A DNA stretch of 64,000 bases, taken from positions 372,001 to 436,000 of the forward strand of contig NZ_CP096115.1 in assembly GCF_024662215.1 (NCBI RefSeq), read 5' to 3'. The position numbers and the translations under genes are program-made. Shown here piece by piece: positions 16,961 to 26,151 of the stretch; positions within the stretch are counted from its first letter, which is position 1, and the number at the start of each line of letters is the position of its first letter. The notes under the pieces were generated by a model. It made no database searches, had not been told where the DNA came from, and saw only the letters and a program-made list of their open reading frames with translations. This DNA is from Methanoplanus endosymbiosus. GTDB lineage: Archaea; Halobacteriota; Methanomicrobia; Methanomicrobiales; Methanomicrobiaceae.

Positions 16961-17554
16961 TCATGGCCCTGCCGTATAATCTCCCGCAATCACTACAAAA
17001 AGTCCGGATCTGTTTTTTGGCGGACTTTGCACATTTCCGGAGGTAATTCTTTCATCAGGATAACCAAGATTTTCACATACTGAGATATTACAGAGGATAT
17101 TTTTATCTGCCAGATATTCAGCAAATCTGCCAATATCAAAATCGGGGTCCGCAATTATAAAAGAAATGTGGCCGTTTTCAATATCAGCAGATGCCTGTTT
17201 TATTGCTGACATATGCTCTTTTCCATGTGCATTTGATACTGCAACCTTTGAAAGCGGAATTTTAAGCCTGGCAAAGGCATAACTCATGGATGAAATTCCG
17301 GGTACAACCTCTCCTTTAAGATAACCAAGCCCTGCAAACATCGGATCGCCTGTTGAGAGCACAACAGCATCTTCAGGAAGTTTTCTCAGTGCTTTGTAAT
17401 CCGTAATTTCAACAACCTCTGCTTTCTCCGGTATGTATCTCCGGCATATCTCAATAGCCCGTTTTGATCCATAGATCAGGGTTGCTTTTTTTATCGAATA
17501 TATGGCTTCTTCTGTCAGCATTCCCTGTCCGCATCCCGCCCCAATAATTATCAT
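16961..17554 (-). CDS. cbiE: cobalt-precorrin-7 C5-methyltransferase
   Basis: SAM-dependent corrin-ring methyltransferase of the anaerobic cobalamin pathway, working with CbiT on C5. At 197 residues it has the tetrapyrrole methylase start MIIIGAGCGQGMLTEEA, VVLSTGDPMFAGLG and the VPGISSMSYAFA motif. Its start overlaps the cbiD stop by 4 bases (last gene of the long overlapping operon). Confidence 0.9.
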   Translation of the reverse strand: MIIIGAGCGQGMLTEEAIYSIKKATLIYGSKRAIEICRRYIPEKAEVVEITDYKALRKLPEDAVVLSTGDPMFAGLGYLKGEVVPGISSMSYAFARLKIPLSKVAVSNAHGKEHMSAIKQASADIENGHISFIIADPDFDIGRFAEYLADKNILCNISVCENLGYPDERITSGNVQSPPKNRSGLFVVIAGDYTAGP

Positions 17555-18612
17555 TCCGGAAATTCTCCCTCTTCTTCGCCTGCGGATGAATCAATCTCAA
17601 TTCCGCCGTTTCTGTTTATAATCACGATTCTTACTCCAGAATGATCTCTGCGGTAGTGTGATATGGATTTCTTTGCCCTGATTTTCCATTCAGGATCAAT
17701 AGTCATCTCCTCAACTGTCAGGTATGGGGTGCCGGAGAGAATTTCAGGGTCAATGAACTTCAGTATAAGTGCCGGAAGTCCGCAGAGAATCAGATTATCT
17801 TCTGCTGCCAATATGCCCTTCTCCATATATTTACCTACAAGGACTGCCTCATAATCCGGAAACAGCATTCTTGAAAAACGAAGGCCGATTCTTCCGGTTG
17901 TGATAACAACCTTTTCGGCTGCCCTAATCCTGTCAAAAACAGATTCTGAGAGATGGTCATCCCAGGGTTCAACAAATCCGGTTGAGCCGAGAACTGATAT
18001 CCCGCCTTCAACTCCTACTTTTGGGTTGAGTGTCCTTCTGCCGATCTCCTCACCATTGGGAATGGAGAGAGTGACTGTCACACCCGGAATTTTTGTTTCG
18101 TAAAGAGCCTCATCTATTGCCTCCGTGATTGTTTTCATAGAGGTATTGCTGATAGCAGGACTGCCCTCCCCATATCGTGGTGTATCCCTTGAGAACCTGC
18201 CTATTCCCTCTCCGGCAATAAATTCATTTCTTTCCGGATTTTCTTCAGCTATGGCAATGAAGAGAAGTTCTGAGGTGATGTCATTCTTATAATCGCCTGA
18301 GTATTTAGCCGACCTGCCGGTTCCGGATTCTCCGGATGCCTTTATATTCACCCGGATTCCTGATGCAGTTCTGATGCTGACTGAGTCAGTGACGTATTTT
18401 TTGAGGGATAATACGGCAGCCTTGCATGCCGCAGCAGCAGTGCTTCCGGTTGTAAATCCTCTCATCAGAATATTTCCGTCTGATGTCAGCACTGCAAGCC
18501 CCTCCCTTACCAGCCTGAGATCTCCAGTATTGCTGCATCTCTCAGACCATTCTTCCGGGTAGAGAAAATCCGAGACCGGATCCCTAATCCTCTTTTCTGT
18601 TTCTTTCGGCAT
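17551..18612 (-). CDS. cbiD: cobalt-precorrin-5B C1-methyltransferase
   Basis: Methylates C1 of cobalt-precorrin-5B with SAM. The 353-residue protein carries RDPVSDFLYPEEWSERC at the N terminus, the signature RGFTTGSTAAAACKAA and VEGGISVLGSTGFVEPW, all diagnostic for CbiD. Its start region overlaps the 3' end of cbiC by 29 bases. Confidence 0.95.
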   Translation of the reverse strand: MPKETEKRIRDPVSDFLYPEEWSERCSNTGDLRLVREGLAVLTSDGNILMRGFTTGSTAAAACKAAVLSLKKYVTDSVSIRTASGIRVNIKASGESGTGRSAKYSGDYKNDITSELLFIAIAEENPERNEFIAGEGIGRFSRDTPRYGEGSPAISNTSMKTITEAIDEALYETKIPGVTVTLSIPNGEEIGRRTLNPKVGVEGGISVLGSTGFVEPWDDHLSESVFDRIRAAEKVVITTGRIGLRFSRMLFPDYEAVLVGKYMEKGILAAEDNLILCGLPALILKFIDPEILSGTPYLTVEEMTIDPEWKIRAKKSISHYRRDHSGVRIVIINRNGGIEIDSSAGEEEGEFPE

Positions 18613-19225
18613 ACATTGTGATTATCTCATTCATGGCTGCGACTGCCGGTGGTGTGCCACCTCTTGTGCCCCTGTTCGATACTGAGGGCACATCAAGAGT
18701 TCTTAACAGCTCTTTTGACTCAGCGGCATTTACAAACCCTACAGGACTTCCAATAACAAGTGCCGGAACAATTCCCTCTTTGATCATATCACAGACTGTG
18801 AGGAGCGCAGAGGGTGCATTTCCGATGACAATAACTGAGCCACTTACTTTTTCTCTGAGCGCAATGAATCCTGCCGAACTTCTTGTGATGCCTCTCTCTT
18901 TTGAGATATCAGCACCATAATCCAGTGCACAGATAATCTCACTGCCGTGCTCTTTTTTCCGGATTCCGGTCTGAACCATTCTGATATCAGTGATAACCGG
19001 CGCTCTTATCTCAAGTGCAGACAGTCCTGCATCCACAGGGTTATTTTTAAATGCTGTCAGATCTGCCATCACAAAGTCACCAACGGAAATTGCGCATCTC
19101 TGCCTGATTCTGTCCTCTAAAGTTCTGTCACCAACCACCTGCCTTGCAAGTTTTCTGCTGGTCAGGGAGATCTTATAACCCTCTTTTGTATCCGCACCCG
19201 GATCAATATACGTATTTTCTGTCAT
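18584..19225 (-). CDS. cbiC: cobalt-precorrin-8 methylmutase
   Basis: Moves the C11 methyl group to C12 to make cobyrinic acid. The catalytic histidine region common in this family is replaced here by RQRCAISVGDFVMADL; the GNAPSALLTVCDMI and ViGSPVGFVNAAESKELL motifs are canonical. The frame is open to a GTG at 19288. ATG 19225 was chosen because the family starts near YIDPGADTKEGY and AAGAGG precedes it (short spacing). It overlaps cbiH by 23 bases. Confidence 0.9.
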   Translation of the reverse strand: MTENTYIDPGADTKEGYKISLTSRKLARQVVGDRTLEDRIRQRCAISVGDFVMADLTAFKNNPVDAGLSALEIRAPVITDIRMVQTGIRKKEHGSEIICALDYGADISKERGITRSSAGFIALREKVSGSVIVIGNAPSALLTVCDMIKEGIVPALVIGSPVGFVNAAESKELLRTLDVPSVSNRGTRGGTPPAVAAMNEIITMYAERNRKED

Positions 19226-19979
19226 ATCCTCTTGGTGTGATAATTCCGCTGATATCTTCACCTTCTCCAATAAATTCCGATTCTTCACCGCCGATTGTCA
19301 CAACTGAACGCATATCCACAAATCCATCATCTTCAAAAAGTTCAGCAAGTGTGTAATACCTGATCTCCTCCCCCTCTCTGTGAGAGTTTTTAACCACTGC
19401 AACGGGGGTATCTCCGCTTTTATATTTCAGGGCAGTCCCAAGTGCCATGGCAAGGTTATGCGGCCTTCCATTGCTCTTTGGGTTGTACAGTACAACCGGA
19501 ACACCCATCTGAAATGCAAGGTCAAGTCTCTTCTCAATAACCTCAAGGGGTGTTAAGAGATCAGAGAGAGAAATTGTTGTATAATCTCCTGAAAGCGGAG
19601 ATCCCGTCCTTGATGCCGCGGCGGTTGCTGCTGTGACACCCGGAATTACCTCATAGTCAACTCCGGAACTGTCCTTTTTGATAATCTCAATGACAATGCC
19701 TGCCATGCCGTAGATTCCGGGATCTCCGCCGCTTATCATTGCGACTTTCTTTTTCTCTGCAAGTTCAATGCATCTTCGTGCCCTCTCGACTTCTTTACCC
19801 ATTGAACTGTAAATTACTTCTTTATCTTCCACAAGCGGTTTAATGAGATTTAAATAAAAGTCATTCCCGATAATTATGTCAGATTCCCTTATGGCATCGG
19901 ATGCCCGCTTAATCATGAAATCTGTATTTCCGGGGCCGATACCTATTATGAAAAGTTTTCCTCTATTCGATGACTGCAA
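19203..19979 (-). CDS. cbiH: cobalt-factor III / precorrin-3B C17-methyltransferase
   Basis: Ring-contraction methyltransferase of the anaerobic pathway, 258 residues. It has the GKLFIIGIGPGNTDFM start, ISGGDPGIYGMAG, VPGVTAATAAAS and PVVLYNPKSNGRPHNL, as in CobJ/CbiH. The longest start is TTG at 19979, which overlaps the cbiG stop by 17 bases; a few residues of uncertainty remain at the N terminus. It works with CbiG, encoded just upstream. Confidence 0.92.
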   Translation of the reverse strand: MQSSNRGKLFIIGIGPGNTDFMIKRASDAIRESDIIIGNDFYLNLIKPLVEDKEVIYSSMGKEVERARRCIELAEKKKVAMISGGDPGIYGMAGIVIEIIKKDSSGVDYEVIPGVTAATAAASRTGSPLSGDYTTISLSDLLTPLEVIEKRLDLAFQMGVPVVLYNPKSNGRPHNLAMALGTALKYKSGDTPVAVVKNSHREGEEIRYYTLAELFEDDGFVDMRSVVTIGGEESEFIGEGEDISGIITPRGYDRKYVY

Positions 19980-20838
19980 TTGTAACTCTCCCGAATACTG
20001 TTTTTTTAAGAATTATTTTTTTATTCTTTGAAAGCGCCAGTGCCGAAGGTTCGGCAACGCCTTTAAGCCCGATCTTATCTGTAGCCCGTGAACCCGATTC
20101 CGGGTTTTCACTGTTTATGTCTTCATCAGTGACAAATACGAGGTTTCCGGAAAGATTCCGGATGGCGCTGATAAGTCCCTTCTCATCCTTTTTCAGAACT
20201 GCTGTAGAATATACCAGCACATCATTCTTTTCGATGCCTGCCATATCCAGAGCCTTAAGGATGGCACCTGTCACTTCATCCGCACTCACGCCTCTTCTGC
20301 ATCCTATTCCGACAATGTATCTGCCATTACTGAGAAGAACCGACACTCCGGGAGAAACGACCGCCATAGAAGGTTCATTTAGAAGATAACACGGGATGTC
20401 ACCATCAAGAATCTCTGCATTGACCTTCCTTGTGGAATCCTTGTTGAGGATCTCAAGATTATTTATCTTTGCATAACCCTCGACTGAACCGCGGTTCATA
20501 GTCTCTGTGGCAGTTGTGATCACCGGTTCAATGCCTATTTTAGCCAGCATCACTGCAATTTCATTGCCTCCGTGGTGCCCGCCTGTAACAGGAATGGCAT
20601 ATCTCATATCCGGACTTACAACAACAACAGGAGGATCAGTCCATTTATCCTTTAGAAGGGGTGCGATGTTTCTCACCGCAATTCCGGCTGACATCACCGC
20701 AACAATCCCTTCATAACGGTCAAATGCCTCCCTGAAGGCATCTCTGGAATATTCTGTGACATCACCGCCGATGACTTCGGCTATTATTTCTGCACTGTCT
20801 CTGAATCTGTCAAGCGAGATTACGATGTATTTTTTCAT
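19963..20838 (-). CDS. cbiG: cobalt-precorrin-5A hydrolase
   Basis: Opens the delta-lactone of cobalt-precorrin-5A and releases acetaldehyde. The 291-residue protein has the CbiG N domain (RYEGIVAVMSAGIAVRNIAPLL, YAIPVTGGHHGGNEIA), a variable middle part and the C domain (IVGIGCRRGVSADEV, GVAEPSALALS). It is 4 bases overlapped with cbiF. Confidence 0.93.
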   Translation of the reverse strand: MKKYIVISLDRFRDSAEIIAEVIGGDVTEYSRDAFREAFDRYEGIVAVMSAGIAVRNIAPLLKDKWTDPPVVVVSPDMRYAIPVTGGHHGGNEIAVMLAKIGIEPVITTATETMNRGSVEGYAKINNLEILNKDSTRKVNAEILDGDIPCYLLNEPSMAVVSPGVSVLLSNGRYIVGIGCRRGVSADEVTGAILKALDMAGIEKNDVLVYSTAVLKKDEKGLISAIRNLSGNLVFVTDEDINSENPESGSRATDKIGLKGVAEPSALALSKNKKIILKKTVFGRVTIAVIE

Positions 20839-21557
20839 CCGTACAGGTGCGAATTAATGTATTCTGAGTTGCAGGCCTTAACGACATCACCGATAATTAT
20901 CAGTGATGTTCTCTCTATGCCCTCTGCCCTTGCTTTTTTGGCGATGTCTCCAACGGTTCCCTTAACAACTATCTGGTCAGGCCAGGTTGCCCTATAAACG
21001 ACTGCCGCAGGTGTTTCCGGCGGACACCTGACCCTTGAAAGTATATCCTCCATATGCTCAGTACCAAGAAAGATAACCATAGTCTCTCCAAGTGCAGACA
21101 TCTCTGCAATCTTATCTCTATCAAGAGTGTTTCCTGCGGGCCGCGTGATTATTACCGATTCAGATACTCCCCTTAAGGTGAGCTGAGTCTCAAGCGCTGC
21201 CGCGGCACCAAACATTGAGGATACTCCCGGTACTCTCTCTGCACCAACACCTTTAGCCTTAAGCAGTGTACACTGCTCAACAATTGCACCATAAAGAGCC
21301 GGATCTCCTGAATGAAGCCTGACGACAGTTTTACCTTCAATTGCAGCTTTTGCCATTATCTCAGTCATCTCATCAAGCTTCATGCCCCAACTGTCATATT
21401 TTTCCTCTGCGGGACAGTTATCAACAAGTTCCGGATTTACAAGTGAACCTGCATAAACTAACAGATCGGCTCTGTCAAGGAGATCTTTTCCTTTAACGGT
21501 TATCAGACCAGGATCACCGCATCCGGCACCGACGATGTATATTTTAGGCATAATCAT
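20835..21557 (-). CDS. cbiF: cobalt-precorrin-4 C11-methyltransferase
   Basis: SAM-dependent methyltransferase acting at C11, 240 residues. It has KIYIVGAGCGDPGLITVKG, VRLHSGDPALYGAIVEQ, VPGVSSMFGAAAAL and TRPAGNT, all typical of CobM/CbiF. ATG codons at residues 1 and 3 are both possible starts. It abuts cbiL. Confidence 0.94.
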   Translation of the reverse strand: MIMPKIYIVGAGCGDPGLITVKGKDLLDRADLLVYAGSLVNPELVDNCPAEEKYDSWGMKLDEMTEIMAKAAIEGKTVVRLHSGDPALYGAIVEQCTLLKAKGVGAERVPGVSSMFGAAAALETQLTLRGVSESVIITRPAGNTLDRDKIAEMSALGETMVIFLGTEHMEDILSRVRCPPETPAAVVYRATWPDQIVVKGTVGDIAKKARAEGIERTSLIIIGDVVKACNSEYINSHLYG

Positions 21558-22207
21558 CAGTATTTTTCCTCTTTATGCCGGCTATCTCCGGCATAATTAT
21601 TTTTCCGTGCAAAAAGAATACTGAAGTAAGGGCTTTTCTCCGGAATTTCATCATCTCTTAAGATATTCTGATCTTTCATAAATATCTTCTCTGCAAGAAT
21701 GAACTCATTATATCCTTCAGCCTTTAATTTAGCAGAAATATCCTTTGGTTTTCTTACTTTAAGCATTAATTTTGAGTTGATCTCCGATCCGTCTGAGATC
21801 TCAACTCCTCCGTTAATGGCTATACCTGCGGCGGATGCAAAGGCTGTAATTGAACTTATGCCCGGAACGGTCTCAAAAGAAATGTCCGGATGGGTTTTTT
21901 TCAGTACTGAACATAATCTCCCAAATGTCCCGTAAAAATTGGGATCGCCAAGTATGCAGAATACTGCGAGGCCTTTTTCGGCAACAGGTGCAATAATTTC
22001 TGTATTTTTCCGGATACATCTGCTGATGTAATCCTCATCGTCTGTCATGGGAAATGAGAGTACTGTTACATCCTTTCTGTATGGCGATATTATCTCCTTT
22101 GCAACATTTCCGGGAACATATACAGCGTCCGCTTTTTTAATCAGGTTAACTGCTTTTACTGTCAGCAATTCCGGATCTCCCGGACCAATTCCAACTGCAA
22201 CAAGCAT
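21557..22207 (-). CDS. cbiL: cobalt-factor II / precorrin-2 C20-methyltransferase
   Basis: Methylates C20, the first SAM step of the branch toward corrin. The 216-residue protein has VAVGIGPGDPELLTVKAV, FCILGDPNFYGTF and TVPGISSITAFASAAG. The start overlaps nothing and directly follows the cbiT stop; its stop shares a base with the cbiF start. Confidence 0.92.
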   Translation of the reverse strand: MLVAVGIGPGDPELLTVKAVNLIKKADAVYVPGNVAKEIISPYRKDVTVLSFPMTDDEDYISRCIRKNTEIIAPVAEKGLAVFCILGDPNFYGTFGRLCSVLKKTHPDISFETVPGISSITAFASAAGIAINGGVEISDGSEINSKLMLKVRKPKDISAKLKAEGYNEFILAEKIFMKDQNILRDDEIPEKSPYFSILFARKNNYAGDSRHKEEKY

Positions 22208-22735
22208 TTACTTATTCACGCTCCCTGAAATGATGTAAACCGGATTTATAGGCTTAAACATTGTTCCGCCTGCAATATCATACGACCTTGCAACCTGTAC
22301 ATAAACCACTTCTTCAAATATGCCAAGTTCTCTCATTTTACTAACTGTTTTACTGGCTGTCTCAAGCATTACAGCATTTATCACAATTCTGCGCTGCACA
22401 ATATCATACAGCCTGTCAAGAACTGCCTCAATATTAACCGAACCACCAATGAAGGCACAATCAAGATAATCTATCTCCAAAAGCGCTTTTGATGCTTCCT
22501 CTTTTATGAGTGAGATATTTTCTGCTGTGGATTTTTCAATTTCCCGGTCCGCAAATTCAATGGCTTCTTCTCTTTTGTCAATTGCAATTACTGCTTTACA
22601 GTATTTTGAGGCTTCAACTGATATTTTGCCGGTTCCGCATCCAATATCTACAAAAATATCATCCTTTAACAGTCCGAGTTTCTGCATGGATATGGCCATA
22701 ATCTCATCCTGAGTCGGACCTCCGGTAAGTTTCAT
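22208..22735 (-). CDS. cbiT: cobalt-precorrin-6B C15-methyltransferase (decarboxylating)
   Basis: Methylates C15 and decarboxylates the C12 acetate. The 175-residue Rossmann methyltransferase has the N-terminal GGPTQDEIMAISMQKL, SAM motif VDIGCGTGKISVEA and FIGGSVNIEAVL, as in archaeal CbiT. It is the first gene of the eight-gene cbiTLFGHCDE operon. A TATA box on the minus strand (AGTATAATTT, 22766-22775) lies about 35 bases before the ATG. Confidence 0.94.
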   Translation of the reverse strand: MKLTGGPTQDEIMAISMQKLGLLKDDIFVDIGCGTGKISVEASKYCKAVIAIDKREEAIEFADREIEKSTAENISLIKEEASKALLEIDYLDCAFIGGSVNIEAVLDRLYDIVQRRIVINAVMLETASKTVSKMRELGIFEEVVYVQVARSYDIAGGTMFKPINPVYIISGSVNK

Positions 22736-22765
22736 ATTATAAATAATGTTAATTTTTCTTATGTT

Positions 22766-22775
22766 AAATTATACT
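22766..22775 (-). promoter_or_regulatory. TATA box of cbi operon
   Basis: AGTATAATTT on the minus strand, about 35 bases before the cbiT ATG, giving a leader of about 10 bases with no clear ribosome-binding site. No cobalamin riboswitch is seen. Confidence 0.45.
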
Positions 22776-22799
22776 GAATTGATTTTCCGGATGTCCACA

Positions 22800-22937
22800 G
22801 AGGCTGTTGCATGGCTATTTTCTAATTAAACATGGGATAATTAAATGGGATATTTTGATCAATCATCACAACATTTGTGCCAATTGTACCTGTAAATCAT
22901 ACAATTGTCCATTAAATTTTATTTGTGCAACAGCCTC
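22800..22937. mobile_element. putative 138-bp MITE
   Basis: Perfect 12-base terminal inverted repeats, GAGGCTGTTGCA at 22800-22811 and TGCAACAGCCTC at 22926-22937, enclose 114 AT-rich bases without a coding frame. Short elements with such ends are typical of non-autonomous insertion sequences. No clear target-site duplication is seen; the flanks (CCACA and CACTG) share only a weak match. It lies between the cbi promoter and the ferredoxin promoter. Confidence 0.5.
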
Positions 22938-23149
22938 CACTGTATTATTTTTGTGAGCCGTCACACAGGGTAAATACCAGATGGTATTCTGCGATAATTT
23001 CATAATAAATCACAAATATTAACAGATAAATCAATAAGTCTCCCTGCGAAAGCGTGGCGTAGTTCACTTAAGTCAGTATATAAACAAATCTCTTATATTC
23101 AAGATCATGTCGTAAAGGTTAAAGAGCGTATCAACTCAATATATAAAGA
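22938..23149. promoter_or_regulatory. upstream region of ferredoxin-GGR operon
   Basis: Non-coding. It holds a palindrome AATACC-AGAT-GGTATT (22973-22988) and a TATA-like CAGTATATAAAC at about 23073-23084, about 70 bases before the ferredoxin ATG. A second TATATAAAG lies directly before the ATG, too near to act as its promoter. Confidence 0.4.
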
Positions 23150-23329
23150 ATGATCAAAGTAAGAAGAGAGGTCTGTGGATATTGCGGTGCCTGTGTTTCT
23201 GTCTGCCCGGAAGGAGCACTCGAACTCGTTGATGCGTACCTTTCAGTTGATTATGATAACTGCAAAAATTGCAATATTTGTGTGAAAGTCTGCCCCCTTG
23301 GCGCTCTGGAGGTGGCCGATGAAGAGTGA
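23150..23329 (+). CDS. small 2[4Fe-4S] ferredoxin
   Basis: 59-residue protein with two CX2CX2CX3CP clusters: [12 protein letters not shown] (9-20) and [12 protein letters not shown] (38-49). It overlaps the geranylgeranyl reductase gene by 11 bases, so the two are translationally coupled. By inference it donates electrons to the reductase, since archaeal GGR enzymes are known to use reduced ferredoxins as partners. Confidence 0.93.
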   Translation: MIKVRREVCGYCGACVSVCPEGALELVDAYLSVDYDNCKNCNICVKVCPLGALEVADEE

Positions 23330-24518
23330 ATATGATGTTTTAATTATCGGTGGAGGTCCCGGTGGGGCACTCGCCGCGAAAACTGCCGCAAAAAATGGCC
23401 TTTCCGTTGGCCTTATTGAAAAACGCCCTGCAATTGGTGCACCAGTGAGGTGCGCAGAGGGAATAGGTGAGGATTTAATCGGTGAATTTTTTGATGAAAT
23501 CGATCCTAAATGGATCTCTGCAAAGATAGAAGGAGCAAAGCTCATTGCACCCGATGGTTCTTATTTTTACTTAAGTCCTGAGATGGCCGGCAATGAAGTA
23601 GGATTTGTTCTTGACAGGAAATTTTTTGACCGTGATCTTATCTGGCAGGCAGTACATGCCGGCGCAGAGATCTTTGTAAAGGCAAGAGCCGTTGATGCCA
23701 TTGTTGAAGGCGGCGTTGTCTGTGGTGCAAAGGTAGAGTACAATGGCAGGGTCCAGGAAGTCAGAGCAAAGATTACAATTGCCGCTGACGGTGTAGAATC
23801 AAAATTCACACGCTGGTGTGGTATTGATACAACAGTGCCTCTTGGTGAACTTGAGACATGCGCACAGTACCTGATGACCGATATTAATATTGAACCCAAT
23901 ATCACCGTATTTTACGTTGGAAGGGATATCGCACCTGAAGGTTATCTGTGGATCTTTCCAAAAGGAGAACGCACTGCCAACGTTGGTCTTGGTATTTCCG
24001 GCACGCAGTCAGGAGATGGACATCGCGCAAAGGATTATCTCGACAAATATGTCAATGAATTCTTCCCCGAAGGAAAAATTATTGAACAGATTGCAGGCGG
24101 AGTTTCAGTATGTGAACCTCTTGAATGCACTGTGTCAGATGGCCTGATTATCATTGGTGATGCTGCAAGGATAAGTGATCCAATGACAGGTGGCGGAATT
24201 TACAATGCGATGTACACCGGACGTCTGGCTGCCGAAGTTGCTTCAAAGTGTATTGAATCAGGTGACCTTTCAAAGGGAGCACTTATGGAATATGATTCCA
24301 TGTGGCGTGATTCAAAGATGGGCAGGGCACTTGAACGCAATTATCAGATGAAAGAGATATTTGTAAAATTAAGCGATAAACAACTGAATGCGATTCTTAC
24401 ATCTGTAAAGAATCTGAAGATGGCAGATTTCTCCACACTTTCACTTGTAAAAGAAATTGTAAAGTTAAATCCTAAACTGATCAGGGACCTCACCGGTCTG
24501 AAAAAATATTTTGAATAA
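23319..24518 (+). CDS. digeranylgeranylglycerophospholipid reductase
   Basis: FAD enzyme that saturates the geranylgeranyl chains of archaeal lipids. The 399-residue protein begins [20 protein letters not shown] (FAD dinucleotide fold), followed by [11 protein letters not shown], the substrate/FAD loop [18 protein letters not shown] and [20 protein letters not shown] 23319 was chosen because GGAGGTGG stands 3 bases before it and the FAD motif follows. A T8 run after the stop is a probable terminator. Confidence 0.93.
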   Translation: MKSEYDVLIIGGGPGGALAAKTAAKNGLSVGLIEKRPAIGAPVRCAEGIGEDLIGEFFDEIDPKWISAKIEGAKLIAPDGSYFYLSPEMAGNEVGFVLDRKFFDRDLIWQAVHAGAEIFVKARAVDAIVEGGVVCGAKVEYNGRVQEVRAKITIAADGVESKFTRWCGIDTTVPLGELETCAQYLMTDINIEPNITVFYVGRDIAPEGYLWIFPKGERTANVGLGISGTQSGDGHRAKDYLDKYVNEFFPEGKIIEQIAGGVSVCEPLECTVSDGLIIIGDAARISDPMTGGGIYNAMYTGRLAAEVASKCIESGDLSKGALMEYDSMWRDSKMGRALERNYQMKEIFVKLSDKQLNAILTSVKNLKMADFSTLSLVKEIVKLNPKLIRDLTGLKKYFE

Positions 24519-24526
24519 TTTTTTTT
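24519..24526 (+). terminator. T8 tract after GGR
   Basis: Eight T immediately past the stop codon, followed by T6 at 24534-24539; oligo-T tracts end archaeal transcripts. Confidence 0.5.
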
Positions 24527-24663
24527 ATTTTGATTTTTTAATATATTTATTCGCTTAACTGTGCATATCCTGACCCGATCATGCTGCTTTTCCGGATTTT
24601 TGTCATCCACATTTTCTGTTTAAAAATCCATGCAGATTCAGGTATATCTGTATGTATGTGTAT

Positions 24664-24714
24664 TGGTGCAACATGCACCATACCGTCACCTTTCTCCCGT
24701 TCGTCAGGGTATGG
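24664..24714. other. overlapping inverted repeats in convergent gap
   Basis: Stem 1 is TGGTGCA/TGCACCA (24664-24670, 24674-24680) with a 3-base loop. Stem 2 is CCATACC/GGTATGG (24678-24684, 24708-24714). They share three bases, so they exclude each other. They could be a structured 3' end or small RNA. The gap 24527-24749 shows no coding frame. Confidence 0.35.
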
Positions 24715-24749
24715 ATTAAAGTAATATATCTGCCGTAGGATGTTTGTGT

Positions 24750-25436
24750 TTATTTCCTTCCGGCAGGGTTTTTATCCGGTGTTTTAAGCTGTCTGTTAAG
24801 TTGCTTTAAACATTCTTCTTCTGCTTCCTTCTTTGACAAAACTATTATGTTGTCATCCTGCCTGATTCTGACGCTTCCGTTGGGTATGATCAGATCTTTT
24901 CCCGGCCTTATTATCGCAATAAAGACAAAATCCCTGACATTTAGTTCTTTAATCTCATGATTGACAAAGGGTGCATCCTTATCAACTGCAATCTCAAAGA
25001 TTGTCCCACCCGGAATTGAAGCAAGCTGCTCCATATTAGGATTTTCTGACCAGTAATACAGACGATTCGCAACAAGTTCGTCAGGATTTTCGCTGATTCT
25101 GACCCCCACTTCCTTAAACAGATCTGAATGCTCTATCTGGTTTACTATGGATACAAGGTTTTTCACATTGAATCTCTTTGCAAGCCAGCACGTCATCAGG
25201 TTTACTGCATCGTCACTGGTCGTTGTAACAAGAGCATCTGCCCTGTCAATGCCTGCATCTTCAAGAATTGACTTGTCTGTTGAATTGCCTGTGATTGCAA
25301 GGACATCATAATGTTCAAGTATCTCATTACACCTGTCCTCATCCTTATCAATAACGACAACACTGTCACCATGCTGTGCCGCAATTGCTGCCAGGCTTCT
25401 TCCTATTCCGCCAAGGCCAATAACTATGATATACAT
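24750..25436 (-). CDS. TrkA-type potassium channel regulatory subunit
   Basis: 228-residue cytoplasmic regulator (RCK domain) of a Trk/Ktr potassium transporter. The N-terminal Rossmann part starts MYIIVIGLGGIGRSLAAIAA with the acidic VVIDKD; the TrkA-C part includes FEIAVDKDAPFVNHEI and the closing VRIRQDDNIIVL. No membrane subunit is adjacent. It is divergent from rnhB with 58 bases between starts. Confidence 0.9.
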   Translation of the reverse strand: MYIIVIGLGGIGRSLAAIAAQHGDSVVVIDKDEDRCNEILEHYDVLAITGNSTDKSILEDAGIDRADALVTTTSDDAVNLMTCWLAKRFNVKNLVSIVNQIEHSDLFKEVGVRISENPDELVANRLYYWSENPNMEQLASIPGGTIFEIAVDKDAPFVNHEIKELNVRDFVFIAIIRPGKDLIIPNGSVRIRQDDNIIVLSKKEAEEECLKQLNRQLKTPDKNPAGRK

Positions 25437-25494
25437 CAGGATAACGTATCAAACAAGGCTATAGATATAATTTATGAATTACCATAACTAAGTA

Positions 25495-26133
25495 GTGATC
25501 TGCGGCATAGATGAAGCGGGAAAAGGTTCAGTTCTTGGCCCTATGGTAATTGGGGGAGTGAGCGGCGCAAATATTTCTGACTTTGAAGAGAGAGGTTTTG
25601 CAGACTCAAAAAAACTGTCTCCAAAGAGAAGGGAGAGCCTTTACAAAGAGATAAAGGAAGAATTTAAAACTTCAGTGCTTATTCTCTCAGCAGAGGATAT
25701 TGATCTTAAAAGAGAAACAGTCACAATGAACGATATTGTAGCCTGTGGCCATGCGTCAGTAATCAGGCAGTTGTCTGCCAGTACTGCCTATGTGGATGCC
25801 TGTGATGTCAATGAGATCAGGTATGGAAATAGAATATCTGAGTTGCTTGAGAATAAGGTTACAGTACATTCCAGGCATAAAGCGGATGATATTTATCCTG
25901 TTGTTGCCGCAGCTTCAATAGTTGCCAAGGTTACAAGGGACAGGTTAATTAAGGAATTATCTGAGGTTTATGGTGACATTGGGAGTGGTTATCCGTCTGA
26001 TTCTGTAACAGTCTCATATCTTGAAGATTATATCAAAATAAACAGAGAAGTACCGGATATTGCAAGAAAAAGCTGGAAGACAGTATCAAATATTATCGCA
26101 CGGGGAAAACAAAAAAGCCTTTTTGATTTTTAA
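25495..26133 (+). CDS. rnhB: ribonuclease HII
   Basis: Cleaves the RNA strand of RNA-DNA hybrids. The start MICGIDEAGKGSVLGPMV holds the first catalytic DE; YVDACDVNEIRYG and AASIVAKVTRDRL, with the C-terminal GSGYPSD, complete the family pattern. It starts with GTG at 25495. ATATAATTTATG at about 25464-25475 is a TATA box about 26 bases upstream, implying a leaderless mRNA. Confidence 0.95.
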   Translation: MICGIDEAGKGSVLGPMVIGGVSGANISDFEERGFADSKKLSPKRRESLYKEIKEEFKTSVLILSAEDIDLKRETVTMNDIVACGHASVIRQLSASTAYVDACDVNEIRYGNRISELLENKVTVHSRHKADDIYPVVAAASIVAKVTRDRLIKELSEVYGDIGSGYPSDSVTVSYLEDYIKINREVPDIARKSWKTVSNIIARGKQKSLFDF

Positions 26134-26151
26134 TCTGTTTTTTCCGGAATA

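Noticed and set aside
22736-22800. Possible cobalamin riboswitch ahead of cbiT
   Set aside because: Only about 65 bases separate cbiT from the MITE-like element, the leader is about 10 bases, and no B12-box-like sequence was seen.
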